From the NCBI RefSeq assembly GCF_014645555.1, contig NZ_BMLY01000002.1, positions 489,109 to 553,108 of the forward strand: 64,000 nt of DNA, in the 5' to 3' direction. Below, piece after piece: positions 1 through 8,951 of this stretch. The DNA comes from Silvimonas amylolytica. GTDB lineage: Bacteria; Pseudomonadota; Gammaproteobacteria; Burkholderiales; Chitinibacteraceae. The notes under the pieces were generated by a model that was not told the origin of the DNA, did no database searches, and was given only the letters and a program-made list of their open reading frames with translations. The translations under genes and the position numbers were made by a program. Each line of letters opens with the position of its first letter. Within the stretch, counting starts at the first letter, position 1.

Positions 1-1333
1 CGTACAGAAGGTCCGCGTTTTTCGGATCCTTGCTGATGGCCAGCGTCAGTACGAACCAGGCTTTGTCGTAGTTCTTGGCCTCGCGCCAGACGCTCGATTC
101 CAGCAAGGTCTGACGAGTTTGCTGTTCGGTGGTCAGCGCAACGTTTTCATGGATCAGGTCAATGGCCTTTTGCGGCTGTCCCGTGCGGGCATACAAACGG
201 ATCAAGCGCTCGACAGCGGCGTCATGCATATCGCCTTCCACGCTTTGATACCAGGCGATGGCGTCCTGGTTCTGACCGCGTGCTTCGGCAATCTGGCCCA
301 GGTACAGGCGCAGGTTGTTGGTGTTGCGCGGGTTTCTCTGGACGGCAGCACTGAGGCGTTGTTGGGCGGTATCGAAATCACGCAATTCCATCGAGACCAG
401 ACCGGAGCCGACCAGCGCCTCCAGATTATCCGGCTGAATCTTCAGAATGCCGTTGTATTCGTCCAGCGCATCTTTCATCTGCTTGTTGATGACCAGTTCA
501 CGCGCCAGCGCGTTACGGATGGGTAGCGAATCCGGATTTTTGCGCAGGGCGGAATGCAGATAATCAATACGCTCCTGGCCAGGCCGATCGGACATCAGTT
601 GAATGCGGTAGAGCACGGCCGGTTCCCAGCCCGGACGCAATGCTTCGGCGGCATCCACTTCCTTGATGGCATCGGGAACGCGGTTGGTGTTGGCGTAAGC
701 CACTGCACGCGCAAAGTGCGCTTCTGGCAGATTCAGGTACGGTGCGGTGACATCTTCGGTGAGCTTGGCCGCTGCATTGCGGTCCGTGTTTTTATCCCAC
801 AGCGTGTGCATGCGCAGGAAGAACGACGGCGCGTCTTGTGGTTTGGCTTTGAGCAGCGCCTCAAGGTGCGGTTTGGCTTCGTCCAGGCGGTTGGCGCGCA
901 ACAAGAGGCTCAGCATGACTTGTTGTGGGCCGACGGCATTGGGCGAGGCGTCGATCCATTGTTTGGCTGAATCCATGGCCAGGTTCAACTGACCCGCACC
1001 AATAGCGACTTCGGTAGCGCGTTTGGCTACCCGCGGATCATGCGTGCGTTTGGCCAGATCATTCCAGGTTTGTGCACCCAGCGTGGCTTGTCCGCGTTGC
1101 AAGGCGATATCACCCACCAGGAAACGCAACACCAGCTCGTCGGTTAACTCTTCGTTGGGCAGCGGGCCGTCGGCCGCGTTGGGATCTTGCGCGTTGTCAT
1201 CTGCCGCCGGCGCGCTGGCCGTGGGCGCTTTGCTGGCTGCCGTGGGTTGTCCGACCGTGGCGCAACCGGCAAGAACCGTCAGGCTCAGGCATACAAGAGT
1301 CAGGAGAGGTTTCCGGGAAAACGGAAAAGGCAT
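1..1333 (-). CDS. TPR-repeat lipoprotein (3' end beyond window)
   Basis: This gene runs off the left edge, so its C-terminus is missing. The N-terminus from the ATG at 1333 has basic residues, a hydrophobic stretch and the lipobox LAGC, so it should be a lipoprotein anchored in an outer or inner membrane. After a short Ala/Pro linker the protein is all helical, with repeated 34-residue-like units (for example LVSMELRDFDTAQQRL and NTNNLRLYLGQIAEARGQ) typical of tetratricopeptide repeats, which make protein-protein contacts. It is divergent from mutM. In related bacteria a TPR lipoprotein often lies beside lolB and ispE, which would be outside this window. No clear Shine-Dalgarno is seen before the chosen start. 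Confidence 0.8.
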   Translation of the reverse strand, partial: MPFPFSRKPLLTLVCLSLTVLAGCATVGQPTAASKAPTASAPAADDNAQDPNAADGPLPNEELTDELVLRFLVGDIALQRGQATLGAQTWNDLAKRTHDPRVAKRATEVAIGAGQLNLAMDSAKQWIDASPNAVGPQQVMLSLLLRANRLDEAKPHLEALLKAKPQDAPSFFLRMHTLWDKNTDRNAAAKLTEDVTAPYLNLPEAHFARAVAYANTNRVPDAIKEVDAAEALRPGWEPAVLYRIQLMSDRPGQERIDYLHSALRKNPDSLPIRNALARELVINKQMKDALDEYNGILKIQPDNLEALVGSGLVSMELRDFDTAQQRLSAAVQRNPRNTNNLRLYLGQIAEARGQNQDAIAWYQSVEGDMHDAAVERLIRLYARTGQPQKAIDLIHENVALTTEQQTRQTLLESSVWREAKNYDKAWFVLTLAISKDPKNADLLY

Positions 1334-1560
1334 GGCAAAGTCCGGCGGGTGGTGGAGTGTTGTGTCGCAAGCAATGACAGACGCCGCGGCATTTTTGGCA
1401 CGGGATGACATACAGGCCCGTGCTACTTCATATTAAGGTAAATTCCGTCGCGAAGTCCAAGCCGCAAGGTGATGGGCCTTGCGCAACTTTTAACCGCGTT
1501 GTGTTATGACGTGCAAATGACAATCTATGTTCCATCTGCCTTTCACCCACTGGTTGGATC

Positions 1561-2376
1561 ATGCCTGAATTACCCGAAGTCGAAACGACGCGCCGCGGCA
1601 TTGCCGATATTCTGACCGGCAATATTGTTGCTCAGGTCACTGTCCGCGATCCGCGTCTGCGCTGGCCGGTGCCTGATACCTTGCATACGCTGCTGCAAGG
1701 GCAGCGCATTCTTTCGGTGGACCGTCGCGCCAAATATCTGCTGATCGGCTTTGAGCACGGTACGCTGATCGTCCATTTGGGCATGAGTGGCACCTTGCGC
1801 GTTGTCACTGCCGCTCGCGCGGTTGAAAAACATGATCATATTGATCTGATGCTGGAAGACGGCCGCATTTTGCGTTACCGCGATCCCCGTCGTTTTGGTT
1901 GCATGCTCTGGCACGAGGCCTCCCCGGCAACCCACCCCTTGCTGGCAGCACTGGGGCCGGAACCGTTGTCTGACACCTTTGACGCCAGCTATCTGAAGCA
2001 ACAGCTCGCCCGTCGGCAGGCCGCGATCAAGCTCGTCATCATGGATCAACATGTCGTCGTTGGTGTGGGCAATATCTATGCTTCCGAGGCCTTGTTCCGC
2101 GCGCGGATACACCCGGAACGGCCTGCGGCCACACTGAAGAAACGTGAAATCGACGCCCTGGTTGACGCCATCAAAGCCACTTTGTCGGATGCGATCCGGG
2201 CAGGGGGCACCACACTGCGTGACTATGTTGATTCAAGCGGCAACACGGGGTATTTCCAGTTGCAGACCTACGCCTACGATCGCGCCGGAGACCCGTGTCG
2301 GGTCTGCACAAAGCCGATTGCGGAAATCCGCCAGGGTCAACGCGCAACATTCTTCTGCCCGAACTGCCAGAAATAA
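1561..2376 (+). CDS. mutM: Formamidopyrimidine-DNA glycosylase
   Basis: MutM (Fpg) removes 8-oxoguanine and ring-opened purines from DNA and cuts the abasic strand. The protein is 271 residues, the normal family length. It starts with PELPEVET, where Pro2 is the Schiff-base nucleophile and Glu3 the general acid after Met removal. The C-terminus holds the four-cysteine zinc finger (CRVC and FFCPNCQK) with the DNA-binding GQRATFF segment before the last cysteine pair. It is the first gene to the right of the divergent TPR lipoprotein gene, with about 230 bp between them for both promoters. No frameshift or missing key residue is visible. Confidence 0.97.
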   Translation: MPELPEVETTRRGIADILTGNIVAQVTVRDPRLRWPVPDTLHTLLQGQRILSVDRRAKYLLIGFEHGTLIVHLGMSGTLRVVTAARAVEKHDHIDLMLEDGRILRYRDPRRFGCMLWHEASPATHPLLAALGPEPLSDTFDASYLKQQLARRQAAIKLVIMDQHVVVGVGNIYASEALFRARIHPERPAATLKKREIDALVDAIKATLSDAIRAGGTTLRDYVDSSGNTGYFQLQTYAYDRAGDPCRVCTKPIAEIRQGQRATFFCPNCQK

Positions 2377-2488
2377 TTGATTCCATTATCATTAGTGTCC
2401 GGAACGTGCGATAACGCCGTCCGTACACATGCAGGCGCCAGGCGCATGGCCTGCGCTTAAGAGAGCCCAAAAGGGCGTGAGGACCGAG

Positions 2489-4498
2489 ATGAGCACCGAC
2501 TACCTCCATCGTGACGAGATAGCCGCCAACGATGTAGACAGCAACGACCGCCTTGCCGGCGACTTCCAGGCCTATAGCGCCTGGCGCGGCCAGTTGTCGC
2601 AACGCGTGGCGCAATTGTCGCGCTGGCTGTCTGAGCAAGACCTGGACGACGCCCAAACCCAGCTGCGCATTCAGACGCTGCTGGAAAAACTCAAGGACGA
2701 CAAACTCAATATCGCGTTTGTGGCCGAGTTTTCTCGCGGCAAATCTGAACTGATCAATGCCATTTTCTTTGCGCATTATGGCAAGCGCGTGTTGCCGTCT
2801 TCGGCTGGTCGCACCACCATGTGCCCGACTGAAATCCTGTTCGACCCAACGCGTCCGCCGTCGATCCAGTTGCTGCCGATCGAAACCCGTGCGCAGAACG
2901 TGACCACCAGCGAGTACCGTCGGTACACCGAAGAATGGGCCACCACTGAACTGGAGATCGACAACGCCGACGCCATGCTGGCCGCTTTGGGCCAGGTGGG
3001 GCATACCAAGCGCGTGTCGACGGAAGTTGCCAAGAGCTTTGGCCTGTTTGATGAGGATGATCCCGATCAGGTAATCACCGTGGGTGCAGATGGCACGGTA
3101 GAAATCCCGGCCTGGCGTCATGCCGTGATCAACTTCCCGCACCCGTTGCTGGAACAAGGCCTGGTCATTCTGGATACCCCGGGTTTGAACGCGATCGGTA
3201 CCGAACCGGAACTGACGCTGAACCTTCTGCCTAACGCGCATGCCATTTTGTTCATCTTGTCTGCTGATACCGGCGTGACCAAGAGCGATATTGATGTCTG
3301 GCGCAACCATATTGGCAAGGCGCAAGCAGGTTCGCGCGGCCGTCTCGTGGTGCTGAACAAGATCGACGGTCTGTGGGATGAGCTCAAGACGCCGGCACAG
3401 ATTGAAGCCGAGATCGACCGCCAGGTGGTCACGACCGCCAGCCTGTTGGGCGTCAACGCCAACCATGTGTTCCCGGTCTCCGCACAAAAAGCGCTGGTCG
3501 CCAAGGTACAACACGACGAAGCGCTGCTGCAGCGCGCGCATCTGATGGATCTGGAAGCCGCGCTGTCGGGCGAACTGTTGCCCGCCAAGCAAGACATCGT
3601 GCGCGACAGCACGATCACCGAAGTCGAAGACATTGTCATGGCGACTCGCAGCCTGCTGGGCACGCGTCGTACCAGCCTGCTTGAACAACTGGACGAACTG
3701 GCCCGCTTGCGGGGCAAAAACCAGGACGTGGTCATGCAGATGATGGACAAAGTGCAGACCGACAAGCGTCATTTCGAACAAGGTCTGGTGCGCTTCCAGG
3801 CATTGCGCAGCATTTTCAGCCAGCAAACGAATCAGTTGCTCACGCTCTTGGGCATGGATTCGCTCAAGGCAGAGATCGCCCGTATTCGCGACGAAATGGA
3901 ACGCAGCTGGTTCTCGTTTGGTGAAGGCGGCCTGCGCGCCACCATGGAGCGCTTCTTCAAGGACACCAACGCCAACATCGCCAGCTCTGCCGAACAAGTG
4001 GCGGAAATCCAGGCCATGATGGCGGCCATGTACAAGAAGTTCAGCGAAGAACACGGCCTGGGGCAGGTGACACCGCCGCCGTTCTCCACGCTCAAGTATC
4101 ACAAGGAAATCGCCCGTCTGGAGAAGTCCTTCCGTGAGCATTTCAATACCGTGGGCCGTTTGCTGACTACCAGCCAGAGCCGCATCACCCGCAAGTTCTT
4201 CGAAACCGTCGCTAGCCGTGTGGTGTACGTGTTTGAAGTGGCCAACCGTGATGTGGAAAACTGGCTCAAGGCCGTGATGGCACCGATGGAAACCCAGGTG
4301 CGCGAGCATCAACTGCAACTGCGTCGTCGCCTGGAAAGCATCAAGCGCATCCACAAGGCAACCGACACGCTGGAAGGCCGGATTGAAGAACTGGAAGACA
4401 TGGATCGGCAACTGACCAGCCAGATGGATGACCTGGATCAATGTCACCGTCAGGTGCTGGCCGCGCTCAACAGCGAGATTTCGCGTTTAGCTGCGTAA
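2489..4498 (+). CDS. Dynamin-like GTPase
   Basis: A 669-residue GTPase of the bacterial dynamin family, expected to be a membrane-associated mechano-GTPase. The G domain shows a P-loop AEFSRGKS near residue 80, a switch-I region with TTMCPTEI, the G3 motif DTPGLN near residue 228 and the G4 motif NKID near residue 289. The usual first glycine of the P-loop is alanine here. The second half is predicted helical and coiled coil, as in dynamin stalks, and ends in a heptad-rich segment. The start at 2489 is preferred over an upstream in-frame codon because GTGAGG lies just before it and family-like sequence begins there. A terminator follows. The cellular role is not known. Confidence 0.85.
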   Translation: MSTDYLHRDEIAANDVDSNDRLAGDFQAYSAWRGQLSQRVAQLSRWLSEQDLDDAQTQLRIQTLLEKLKDDKLNIAFVAEFSRGKSELINAIFFAHYGKRVLPSSAGRTTMCPTEILFDPTRPPSIQLLPIETRAQNVTTSEYRRYTEEWATTELEIDNADAMLAALGQVGHTKRVSTEVAKSFGLFDEDDPDQVITVGADGTVEIPAWRHAVINFPHPLLEQGLVILDTPGLNAIGTEPELTLNLLPNAHAILFILSADTGVTKSDIDVWRNHIGKAQAGSRGRLVVLNKIDGLWDELKTPAQIEAEIDRQVVTTASLLGVNANHVFPVSAQKALVAKVQHDEALLQRAHLMDLEAALSGELLPAKQDIVRDSTITEVEDIVMATRSLLGTRRTSLLEQLDELARLRGKNQDVVMQMMDKVQTDKRHFEQGLVRFQALRSIFSQQTNQLLTLLGMDSLKAEIARIRDEMERSWFSFGEGGLRATMERFFKDTNANIASSAEQVAEIQAMMAAMYKKFSEEHGLGQVTPPPFSTLKYHKEIARLEKSFREHFNTVGRLLTTSQSRITRKFFETVASRVVYVFEVANRDVENWLKAVMAPMETQVREHQLQLRRRLESIKRIHKATDTLEGRIEELEDMDRQLTSQMDDLDQCHRQVLAALNSEISRLAA

Positions 4499-4515
4499 GC
4501 GCTCCGTGAGCCAAA

Positions 4516-4549
4516 AAAACGCCCGCCTGAAACGCGGGCGTTTTGTTTT
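4516..4549 (+). terminator. Rho-independent terminator after the dynamin-like gene
   Basis: AACGCCCGC and GCGGGCGTT form a GC-rich stem around a short loop, followed by TTTTGTTTT. It is placed 20 bases after the stop codon of the GTPase gene, so it ends that transcript before cutC. Confidence 0.85.
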
Positions 4550-4620
4550 GGCAGGTTGCTGATTTGAGCCCGGCGACCGATTCGTTTACGCTTGCCCGAC
4601 AACACAACTGAGCGACCGCT

Positions 4621-5379
4621 ATGGCCCATCAAGACATCCTGCTGGAAATCTGCGCTGGCTCTGTGACCTCTTGTCTTGCCGCACAGGAAGGCGGGGCAAG
4701 CCGGGTCGAGTTCTGCGACAACCTGCTGGAAGGTGGTACAACGCCATCTTATGGCGCTATTGCCGCAGCGCGTGATCGTCTGTGGATTACCCTTAATGTC
4801 ATCATTCGGCCGCGCGGTGGCGACTTTCTGTATTCCGACGTTGAGTTCGAAGTGATGCGGCGTGACATTCTGGCCTGCAAAAAACTGGGCGTGGATGGGG
4901 TGGTGATCGGCCTGTTAACCGCCGATGGGGATATCGACGTTGCGCGCACCAAGCAACTGGTTGAACTGGCCATGCCTATGCAGGTGACATTCCACCGTGC
5001 GTTTGATGTTGCTCGTGACCCAGTGCAGGCATTGAAGGATGTGATCAGCACCGGGTGTAACCGTTTGCTGACCTCGGGCCAGGCACCGACCGCCCCTGAA
5101 GGCGCCGAACTGATCTGCCAATTACGTGAGCAAGCCGGCAACAAACTGGTGGTGATGCCGGGGGCAGGTGTACGTGTGAACAATATCGCTGAACTGGTTC
5201 GTGCCACGGGGTGCCGCGAGTTTCACACCTCGGGTCGCGCGCCTTTCCCCAGTGGCATGCGTTACCGCAATGACCGCGTCAAAATGGGTGCGCCCGGGCA
5301 GGATGAATATGCCATCGTTGAAACATCCGCCCCGCTGGTGCAAGAAATTCTGGCCAACGCCCGCAGTGCGCTGACTTGA
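4621..5379 (+). CDS. cutC: Copper homeostasis protein CutC
   Basis: CutC is a TIM-barrel cytoplasmic protein linked to copper handling; its biochemical activity is still debated. The 252-residue length is standard. Family signatures are seen in order: EICAGSVTSCLAAQEGGA near the start, the EFCDNLLEGGTTPSYG segment, IRPRGGDFLYSD, FHRAFD in the middle and MPGAGVR with FHTSGR near the end. It stands alone between two terminators and probably has its own promoter in the 60 bases after the upstream terminator. No copper-responsive regulator is encoded next to it, so a link with copper control here is only from family membership. Confidence 0.95.
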   Translation: MAHQDILLEICAGSVTSCLAAQEGGASRVEFCDNLLEGGTTPSYGAIAAARDRLWITLNVIIRPRGGDFLYSDVEFEVMRRDILACKKLGVDGVVIGLLTADGDIDVARTKQLVELAMPMQVTFHRAFDVARDPVQALKDVISTGCNRLLTSGQAPTAPEGAELICQLREQAGNKLVVMPGAGVRVNNIAELVRATGCREFHTSGRAPFPSGMRYRNDRVKMGAPGQDEYAIVETSAPLVQEILANARSALT

Positions 5380-5397
5380 TCGCAGTCCGCCAGAAAC

Positions 5398-5428
5398 AGA
5401 AAACCCGCCATATTGGCGGGTTTTTTAT
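5398..5428 (+). terminator. Rho-independent terminator after cutC
   Basis: AAACCCGCCA and TGGCGGGTTT form a stem with a very short loop and the 3' arm runs into a T-rich tail (TTTTTTATT). It lies 20 bases after the cutC stop. Confidence 0.88.
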
Positions 5429-5644
5429 TGCCTGGCAGAGCAAGGGCCGCTGTCAGATAACAACGGACACGAAGACGCACAACGGGGTAAATCTGAAATG
5501 GTTGACATCATTACCAATTGTTTCGCCTGCAAAACACGCCCTCACATACAAGCCGGGCGCGCAGTGTAATTCTGTGATCGTGGACGGGCCAGATACAACC
5601 CGGCCCGAGCCCAAAGACAAGTTTGACCCTTAGGAGAAATACCC

Positions 5645-6262
5645 ATGAAAGCCCTGATCGCAATCGCTACTGCTGCTGGCCTGTTGTTCGGTACCCCGGT
5701 TTTTGCCGCTGACGCTAGCGCACCGGCGACCGCTGCAACGGCTACTCATCACAAGAGCACGAAGCATCACGCCAAGAAGGCAACCGCTTCGACCACCGAA
5801 CAAAAAGCGCAAGCCAAGAAACACAAAAAGGCTTCCGCCGCTTCGACCGTAGCCCAAAAGGCGCAGGCCAAGAAGCACAAGAAGGCATCCGCCGCTTCGA
5901 CCGCACAAAAGGCGCAGGCCAAGAAGCACAAGAAGGCATCCGCCGCTTCGACCGCACAAAAGGCCCAGGCCAAGAAGCACAAGAAGGCATCCGCTGCTTC
6001 GACCGCACAAAAGGCCCAAGCCAAGAAGCACAAGAAGGCATCTGCTGCTTCGACCGCACAAAAGGCGCAAGCCAAGAAGCACAAGAAGGCATCCGCTGCT
6101 TCTGCCGCTCAGAAGGCGCAAGCCAAGCACAAGAAGGCATCTGCTGCTTCTGCCGCTCAAAAGGCACAAGCCAAGCACAAGAAGGCATCCGCTGCCTCTG
6201 CTGCACAAAAGGCACAAGCCAAAAAGCATCACGCCAAGAAGCACGCTGCCAAGAAGGCCTAA
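5645..6262 (+). CDS. Asr-like acid-shock repeat protein
   Basis: A 205-residue secreted protein with a clear signal peptide (MKALIAIATAAGLLFGTPVFA) and a mature part made almost only of Ala, Lys, His, Gln, Ser and Thr. Nine copies of a unit close to AQKAQAKKHKKASAAST cover residues 50 to 205. Composition and layout match the enterobacterial acid-shock protein Asr, a small periplasmic basic protein induced at low pH, but Asr is about half this length. The start is preceded by AGGAGA. A strong terminator follows, so it is a single-gene unit. Long open frames on the other strand here are shadows of the repeat. A role in acid or periplasmic proton buffering is inferred from similarity only. Confidence 0.75.
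   Translation: MKALIAIATAAGLLFGTPVFAADASAPATAATATHHKSTKHHAKKATASTTEQKAQAKKHKKASAASTVAQKAQAKKHKKASAASTAQKAQAKKHKKASAASTAQKAQAKKHKKASAASTAQKAQAKKHKKASAASTAQKAQAKKHKKASAASAAQKAQAKHKKASAASAAQKAQAKHKKASAASAAQKAQAKKHHAKKHAAKKA
5803..6230 (+). repeat. 51-bp coding tandem repeat in the Asr-like gene
   Basis: About eight near-identical units of 48 or 51 bases code for the AQKAQAKKHKKASAAST block. The last units have lost one codon (KKHKK becomes KHKK). The near identity at DNA level points to recent expansion and likely length variation between strains. Confidence 0.85.
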
Positions 6263-6288
6263 GTTTTCTGAAGGCCAAGGCACCCGCC

Positions 6289-6317
6289 AACCCCCTCACG
6301 TGAGGGGGTTTTTTTAT
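6289..6317 (+). terminator. Terminator after the Asr-like gene
   Basis: A perfect palindrome, CCCCCTCACGTGAGGGGG, is followed by seven T residues. It ends the acid-shock transcript and separates it from the convergent GNAT gene. Confidence 0.88.
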
Positions 6318-6324
6318 TGGATGC

Positions 6325-6807
6325 TCACAATGGTGTATTCATGAACACGGACTGCACACTGAGGCCGTGTTTCTCGTAGAAGCGGATGGCGCTTTCATTA
6401 AAGCTGAATACCTGCAGGTAGAGTGTTACTGCGCCCTGTTCCTTCGCCCAGTGACGTGCGGCACGCAGTAATTGTTCACCCATCCCGCAGCGCCGATGAC
6501 TACTGGCAACGACGATGGTGCCGATCCGTGCTTCGCGCCGGGCACGAATAAATGGCGGAACGGGCGGCTCGGTCACTTTGGCAGAGATAAAACCGCAAAC
6601 GTCTTCACCACTTTGTGCAACCAGCACAATGCTGTCGGCAGCATCCATCGTATTGCGCCACCACGTTTGCGTGGCAGGGTCACCCGACTGGCCAGGCACG
6701 AACACATCCGGTGCCCCTGCATGATGTTCATGATTGATTTCGTCTGAAAGCCGGCAAATGGCCGGCAGGTCTTCGAGTGTGGCGGGGCGGATCACGACGA
6801 CATTCAT
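6325..6807 (-). CDS. GNAT-family N-acetyltransferase
   Basis: A 160-residue acetyl-CoA-dependent acetyltransferase of unknown substrate. The chosen start gives MNVVVIRPATLEDLPAICRL, the usual GNAT beginning. The acetyl-CoA pyrophosphate-binding segment appears as VVASSHRRCGMGEQLL (motif A, R/Q-x-x-G-x-G/A) and the C-terminal part as LYLQVFSFNESAIRFYEKHGL, a typical motif B. An upstream in-frame extension would run through the ahcY terminator and was rejected. The start has no good Shine-Dalgarno, so translation may be weak. It is a single gene between two terminators, with nothing near that suggests the substrate. Confidence 0.8.
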   Translation of the reverse strand: MNVVVIRPATLEDLPAICRLSDEINHEHHAGAPDVFVPGQSGDPATQTWWRNTMDAADSIVLVAQSGEDVCGFISAKVTEPPVPPFIRARREARIGTIVVASSHRRCGMGEQLLRAARHWAKEQGAVTLYLQVFSFNESAIRFYEKHGLSVQSVFMNTPL

Positions 6808-6865
6808 GGTAAGGAGGCAGGTGTAAACCCAAAGCGCAGACCTTATCACGTGAACACCCACCATA

Positions 6866-6895
6866 AAAAAACCGGCCAATGAAGGCCGGTTTTGT
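6866..6895 (-). terminator. Terminator downstream of ahcY
   Basis: AACCGGCC and GGCCGGTT pair around a six-base loop, and on the minus strand the stem is followed by TTTTTTATGG. It lies 25 bases past the ahcY stop and could also work weakly in the other direction. Confidence 0.85.
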
Positions 6896-6918
6896 GTTGC
6901 AAGCACATGCGCGAATGC

Positions 6919-8337
6919 TTAGTAGCGATAATGCGCCGGCTTGTACGGGCCGTTCTTGGGCACGCCAATGTAGCTGGCTTGCTCGTCTGACAGTTCGGTC
7001 AGATTGGCACCGATTTTGGCCAGATGCAGGCGAGCGACTTTCTCGTCCAGATGCTTGGGCAGCACGTAAACACCTACCGGGTATTGTGACTGCTTGGCGA
7101 AGAGTTCAATCTGGGCCAGCACCTGGTTGGCAAACGAGTTGGACATCACGAACGACGGGTGGCCGGTGGCGCAACCCAGGTTCACCAGGCGACCTTCCGC
7201 CAGCAAGATGATGCGCTTGCCGTCCGGGAAAATGATGTGGTCGACTTGCGGCTTGATGTTTTCCCACTGGTACTGGCGCAGCGAAGCCACTTCAATTTCG
7301 CTGTCAAAGTGACCAATGTTGCAAACAATGGCGTTGTTACGCATGGCTTGCAGATGACGATGCGCGATCACGCCGACGTTACCGGTGGTGGTCACGAAGA
7401 TATCTGCCTGGCCAGCGACGTCATCCATACGCACGACACGGTAGCCTTCCATGGCTGCTTGCAGGGCGCAGATCGGGTCGATTTCGGTAACCCAGACTGT
7501 GGCGCCCAGACCGCGCAGGGATTGCGCGCAACCCTTGCCCACATCGCCATAACCCAGCACTACCGCCACTTTACCGGCGATCATCACGTCGGTTGCACGC
7601 TTGATGCCGTCCACCAGCGATTCACGGCAGCCGTACAGGTTGTCGAACTTGGACTTGGTGACCGAATCGTTCACGTTGATGGCCGGGAAAGCCAGGCGGC
7701 CTTGCTCGTGCATCTGGTACAGGCGGTGGACACCGGTGGTGGTTTCTTCGGTTACGCCCTTGATGTGGGCCAGACGCGTGGAGTACCAGCTGCCATCTTT
7801 GGCGATCTGTGCCTTGATGGCGGCGTACAGCACGGTTTCTTCTTCGTTGGTCGGGTTGCCAACAAGGCTGATGTCTTTCTCGGCACGTGCGCCCAGATGC
7901 AGCAGCAGGGTGGCGTCGCCGCCGTCATCCAGAATCATGTTGGCGAATTCGCCATTTGGCCATTCGAAGATCTGGTGAGTGAACTGCCAGTATTCTTCCA
8001 GCGACTCGCCCTTGAACGCGAACACCGGCGTGCCCTTGCCCTTGAAACCATTGGCGGCGATACCGGCAGCAGCGTGGTCTTGCGTCGAGAAGATGTTGCA
8101 CGACGCCCAGCGTACATCGGCACCCAATTCTTGCAGGGTTTCGATCAGCACGGCGGTCTGGATGGTCATATGCAGCGAACCGGCAATGCGAGCGCCCTTC
8201 AGCGGCTGGCTGGCGCGGCCTTCCTCACGCACGGCCATCAGGCCAGGCATTTCGGTTTCAGCAATGCGGATTTCCTTGCGGCCCCAATCGGCCAGCGAGA
8301 GATCAGCAACTTTAAAATCAGTGAAGTTATCAGCCAC
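6919..8337 (-). CDS. ahcY: S-adenosylhomocysteine hydrolase
   Basis: AhcY splits S-adenosylhomocysteine to adenosine and homocysteine with a bound NAD cofactor, removing the product that inhibits methyltransferases. The protein is 472 residues, the long bacterial form. Visible signatures are [10 protein letters not shown] near the N-terminus, the NAD-binding [13 protein letters not shown] in the middle and the conserved C-terminal end PYKPAHYRY that reaches the neighbouring subunit. Translation most likely starts at a GTG at 8337, with AAAGGACG a few bases upstream. The leader carries an SAH riboswitch, so product accumulation should raise expression. It is a single-gene unit with its own terminator. 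Confidence 0.97.
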   Translation of the reverse strand: MADNFTDFKVADLSLADWGRKEIRIAETEMPGLMAVREEGRASQPLKGARIAGSLHMTIQTAVLIETLQELGADVRWASCNIFSTQDHAAAGIAANGFKGKGTPVFAFKGESLEEYWQFTHQIFEWPNGEFANMILDDGGDATLLLHLGARAEKDISLVGNPTNEEETVLYAAIKAQIAKDGSWYSTRLAHIKGVTEETTTGVHRLYQMHEQGRLAFPAINVNDSVTKSKFDNLYGCRESLVDGIKRATDVMIAGKVAVVLGYGDVGKGCAQSLRGLGATVWVTEIDPICALQAAMEGYRVVRMDDVAGQADIFVTTTGNVGVIAHRHLQAMRNNAIVCNIGHFDSEIEVASLRQYQWENIKPQVDHIIFPDGKRIILLAEGRLVNLGCATGHPSFVMSNSFANQVLAQIELFAKQSQYPVGVYVLPKHLDEKVARLHLAKIGANLTELSDEQASYIGVPKNGPYKPAHYRY

Positions 8338-8456
8338 AGCGATACGTCCTTTGCGATGTGGCCGGAAGAGGGGCGGGGTGAGTCATCACCTGAAAACCTG
8401 CACGCATGATGATCGATCATTGGCAGGTAGAGCCCGTGTCCGGCACGGTTGATCAG

Positions 8457-8521
8457 GTGAGCGCCGTTGAGACTCCGGGCCTGGGGCAGATGGGATTTTG
8501 CCTCGCAGCGCTCCCCGGAAG
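8457..8521 (-). ncRNA. SAH riboswitch
   Basis: Read on the minus strand, the leader of ahcY contains CCGGGGAGCGCTGCGAGG, then CCCCAGGCCCGGA and AACGGCGCTCA. These are the conserved parts of the S-adenosylhomocysteine riboswitch in the correct order: the P1 strand CCGGG pairs with CCCGG and the downstream GGCGCTC closes the pseudoknot with GAGCGC. It begins within a few bases of the predicted transcription start and is 120 bases before the GTG start of ahcY. SAH riboswitches are known as ON switches for SAH hydrolase genes. Confidence 0.95.
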
Positions 8522-8528
8522 TGGGCGG

Positions 8529-8534
8529 ATTATA
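8529..8534 (-). promoter_or_regulatory. -10 element of the ahcY promoter
   Basis: A perfect TATAAT on the minus strand is placed so that transcription would start at about 8522, exactly at the 5' edge of the SAH riboswitch. No good -35 hexamer is seen at 16 to 18 bases; the upstream DNA is AT-rich (AAAATATTATTTGC). Confidence 0.75.
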
Positions 8535-8865
8535 GCAAATAATATTTTGCTGCGCGGGGTGGGGGGCTGGAGCGGTAGCGACGCTCCAGCGTCGCAGGGT
8601 GTGTTAGCACCTGACGGCGCGGTGTTTTGATACCCGGGGTGCCGGGCCCACGTTACTTTTCTTTGCTTCGCCAAAGAAAAGTAACCAAAAGAAAGGCGAC
8701 CCTGCGACAGCGCCCCTTCGGGGTTCCCTGCGCTTCTCGTGAGTGCCGGCTGGCTCCAGGGAACTCGGGCTAAAGTCCTCAAACACCCTTACGCCGAAAC
8801 CCCGGCCCTCCCTGCGATGCTCGGCGCTGCCGGAGGGGAGGCAAGTCAAAAGCAACATCAAAAGC

Positions 8866-8901
8866 AACCCCAACCCCAACCCCAACCCCAACCCCAACCC
8901 C
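8866..8901. repeat. CCCCAA hexamer microsatellite
   Basis: Six consecutive CCCCAA units. The minus strand reads GGGGTT repeats, which satisfy the sequence rule for a G-quadruplex (at least four runs of four G with two-base loops). Confidence 0.9.
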
Positions 8902-8951
8902 GCAAACCATCTGCCCGAATAGATATGACTTACCTTGCCCACCACTTCGTC

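Noticed and set aside
2171-4447. Long minus-strand open frame (758 codons) opposite the dynamin-like gene
   Set aside because: It is a mirror of a real GTPase gene, gives a His- and Gln-rich sequence with no domain, and such frames occur opposite most GC-rich genes here.
5630-6283. Leu/Cys/Gly-rich repeat frame opposite the Asr-like gene
   Set aside because: It only reflects the coding repeat of the plus-strand gene, which has a signal peptide, ribosome-binding site and terminator.
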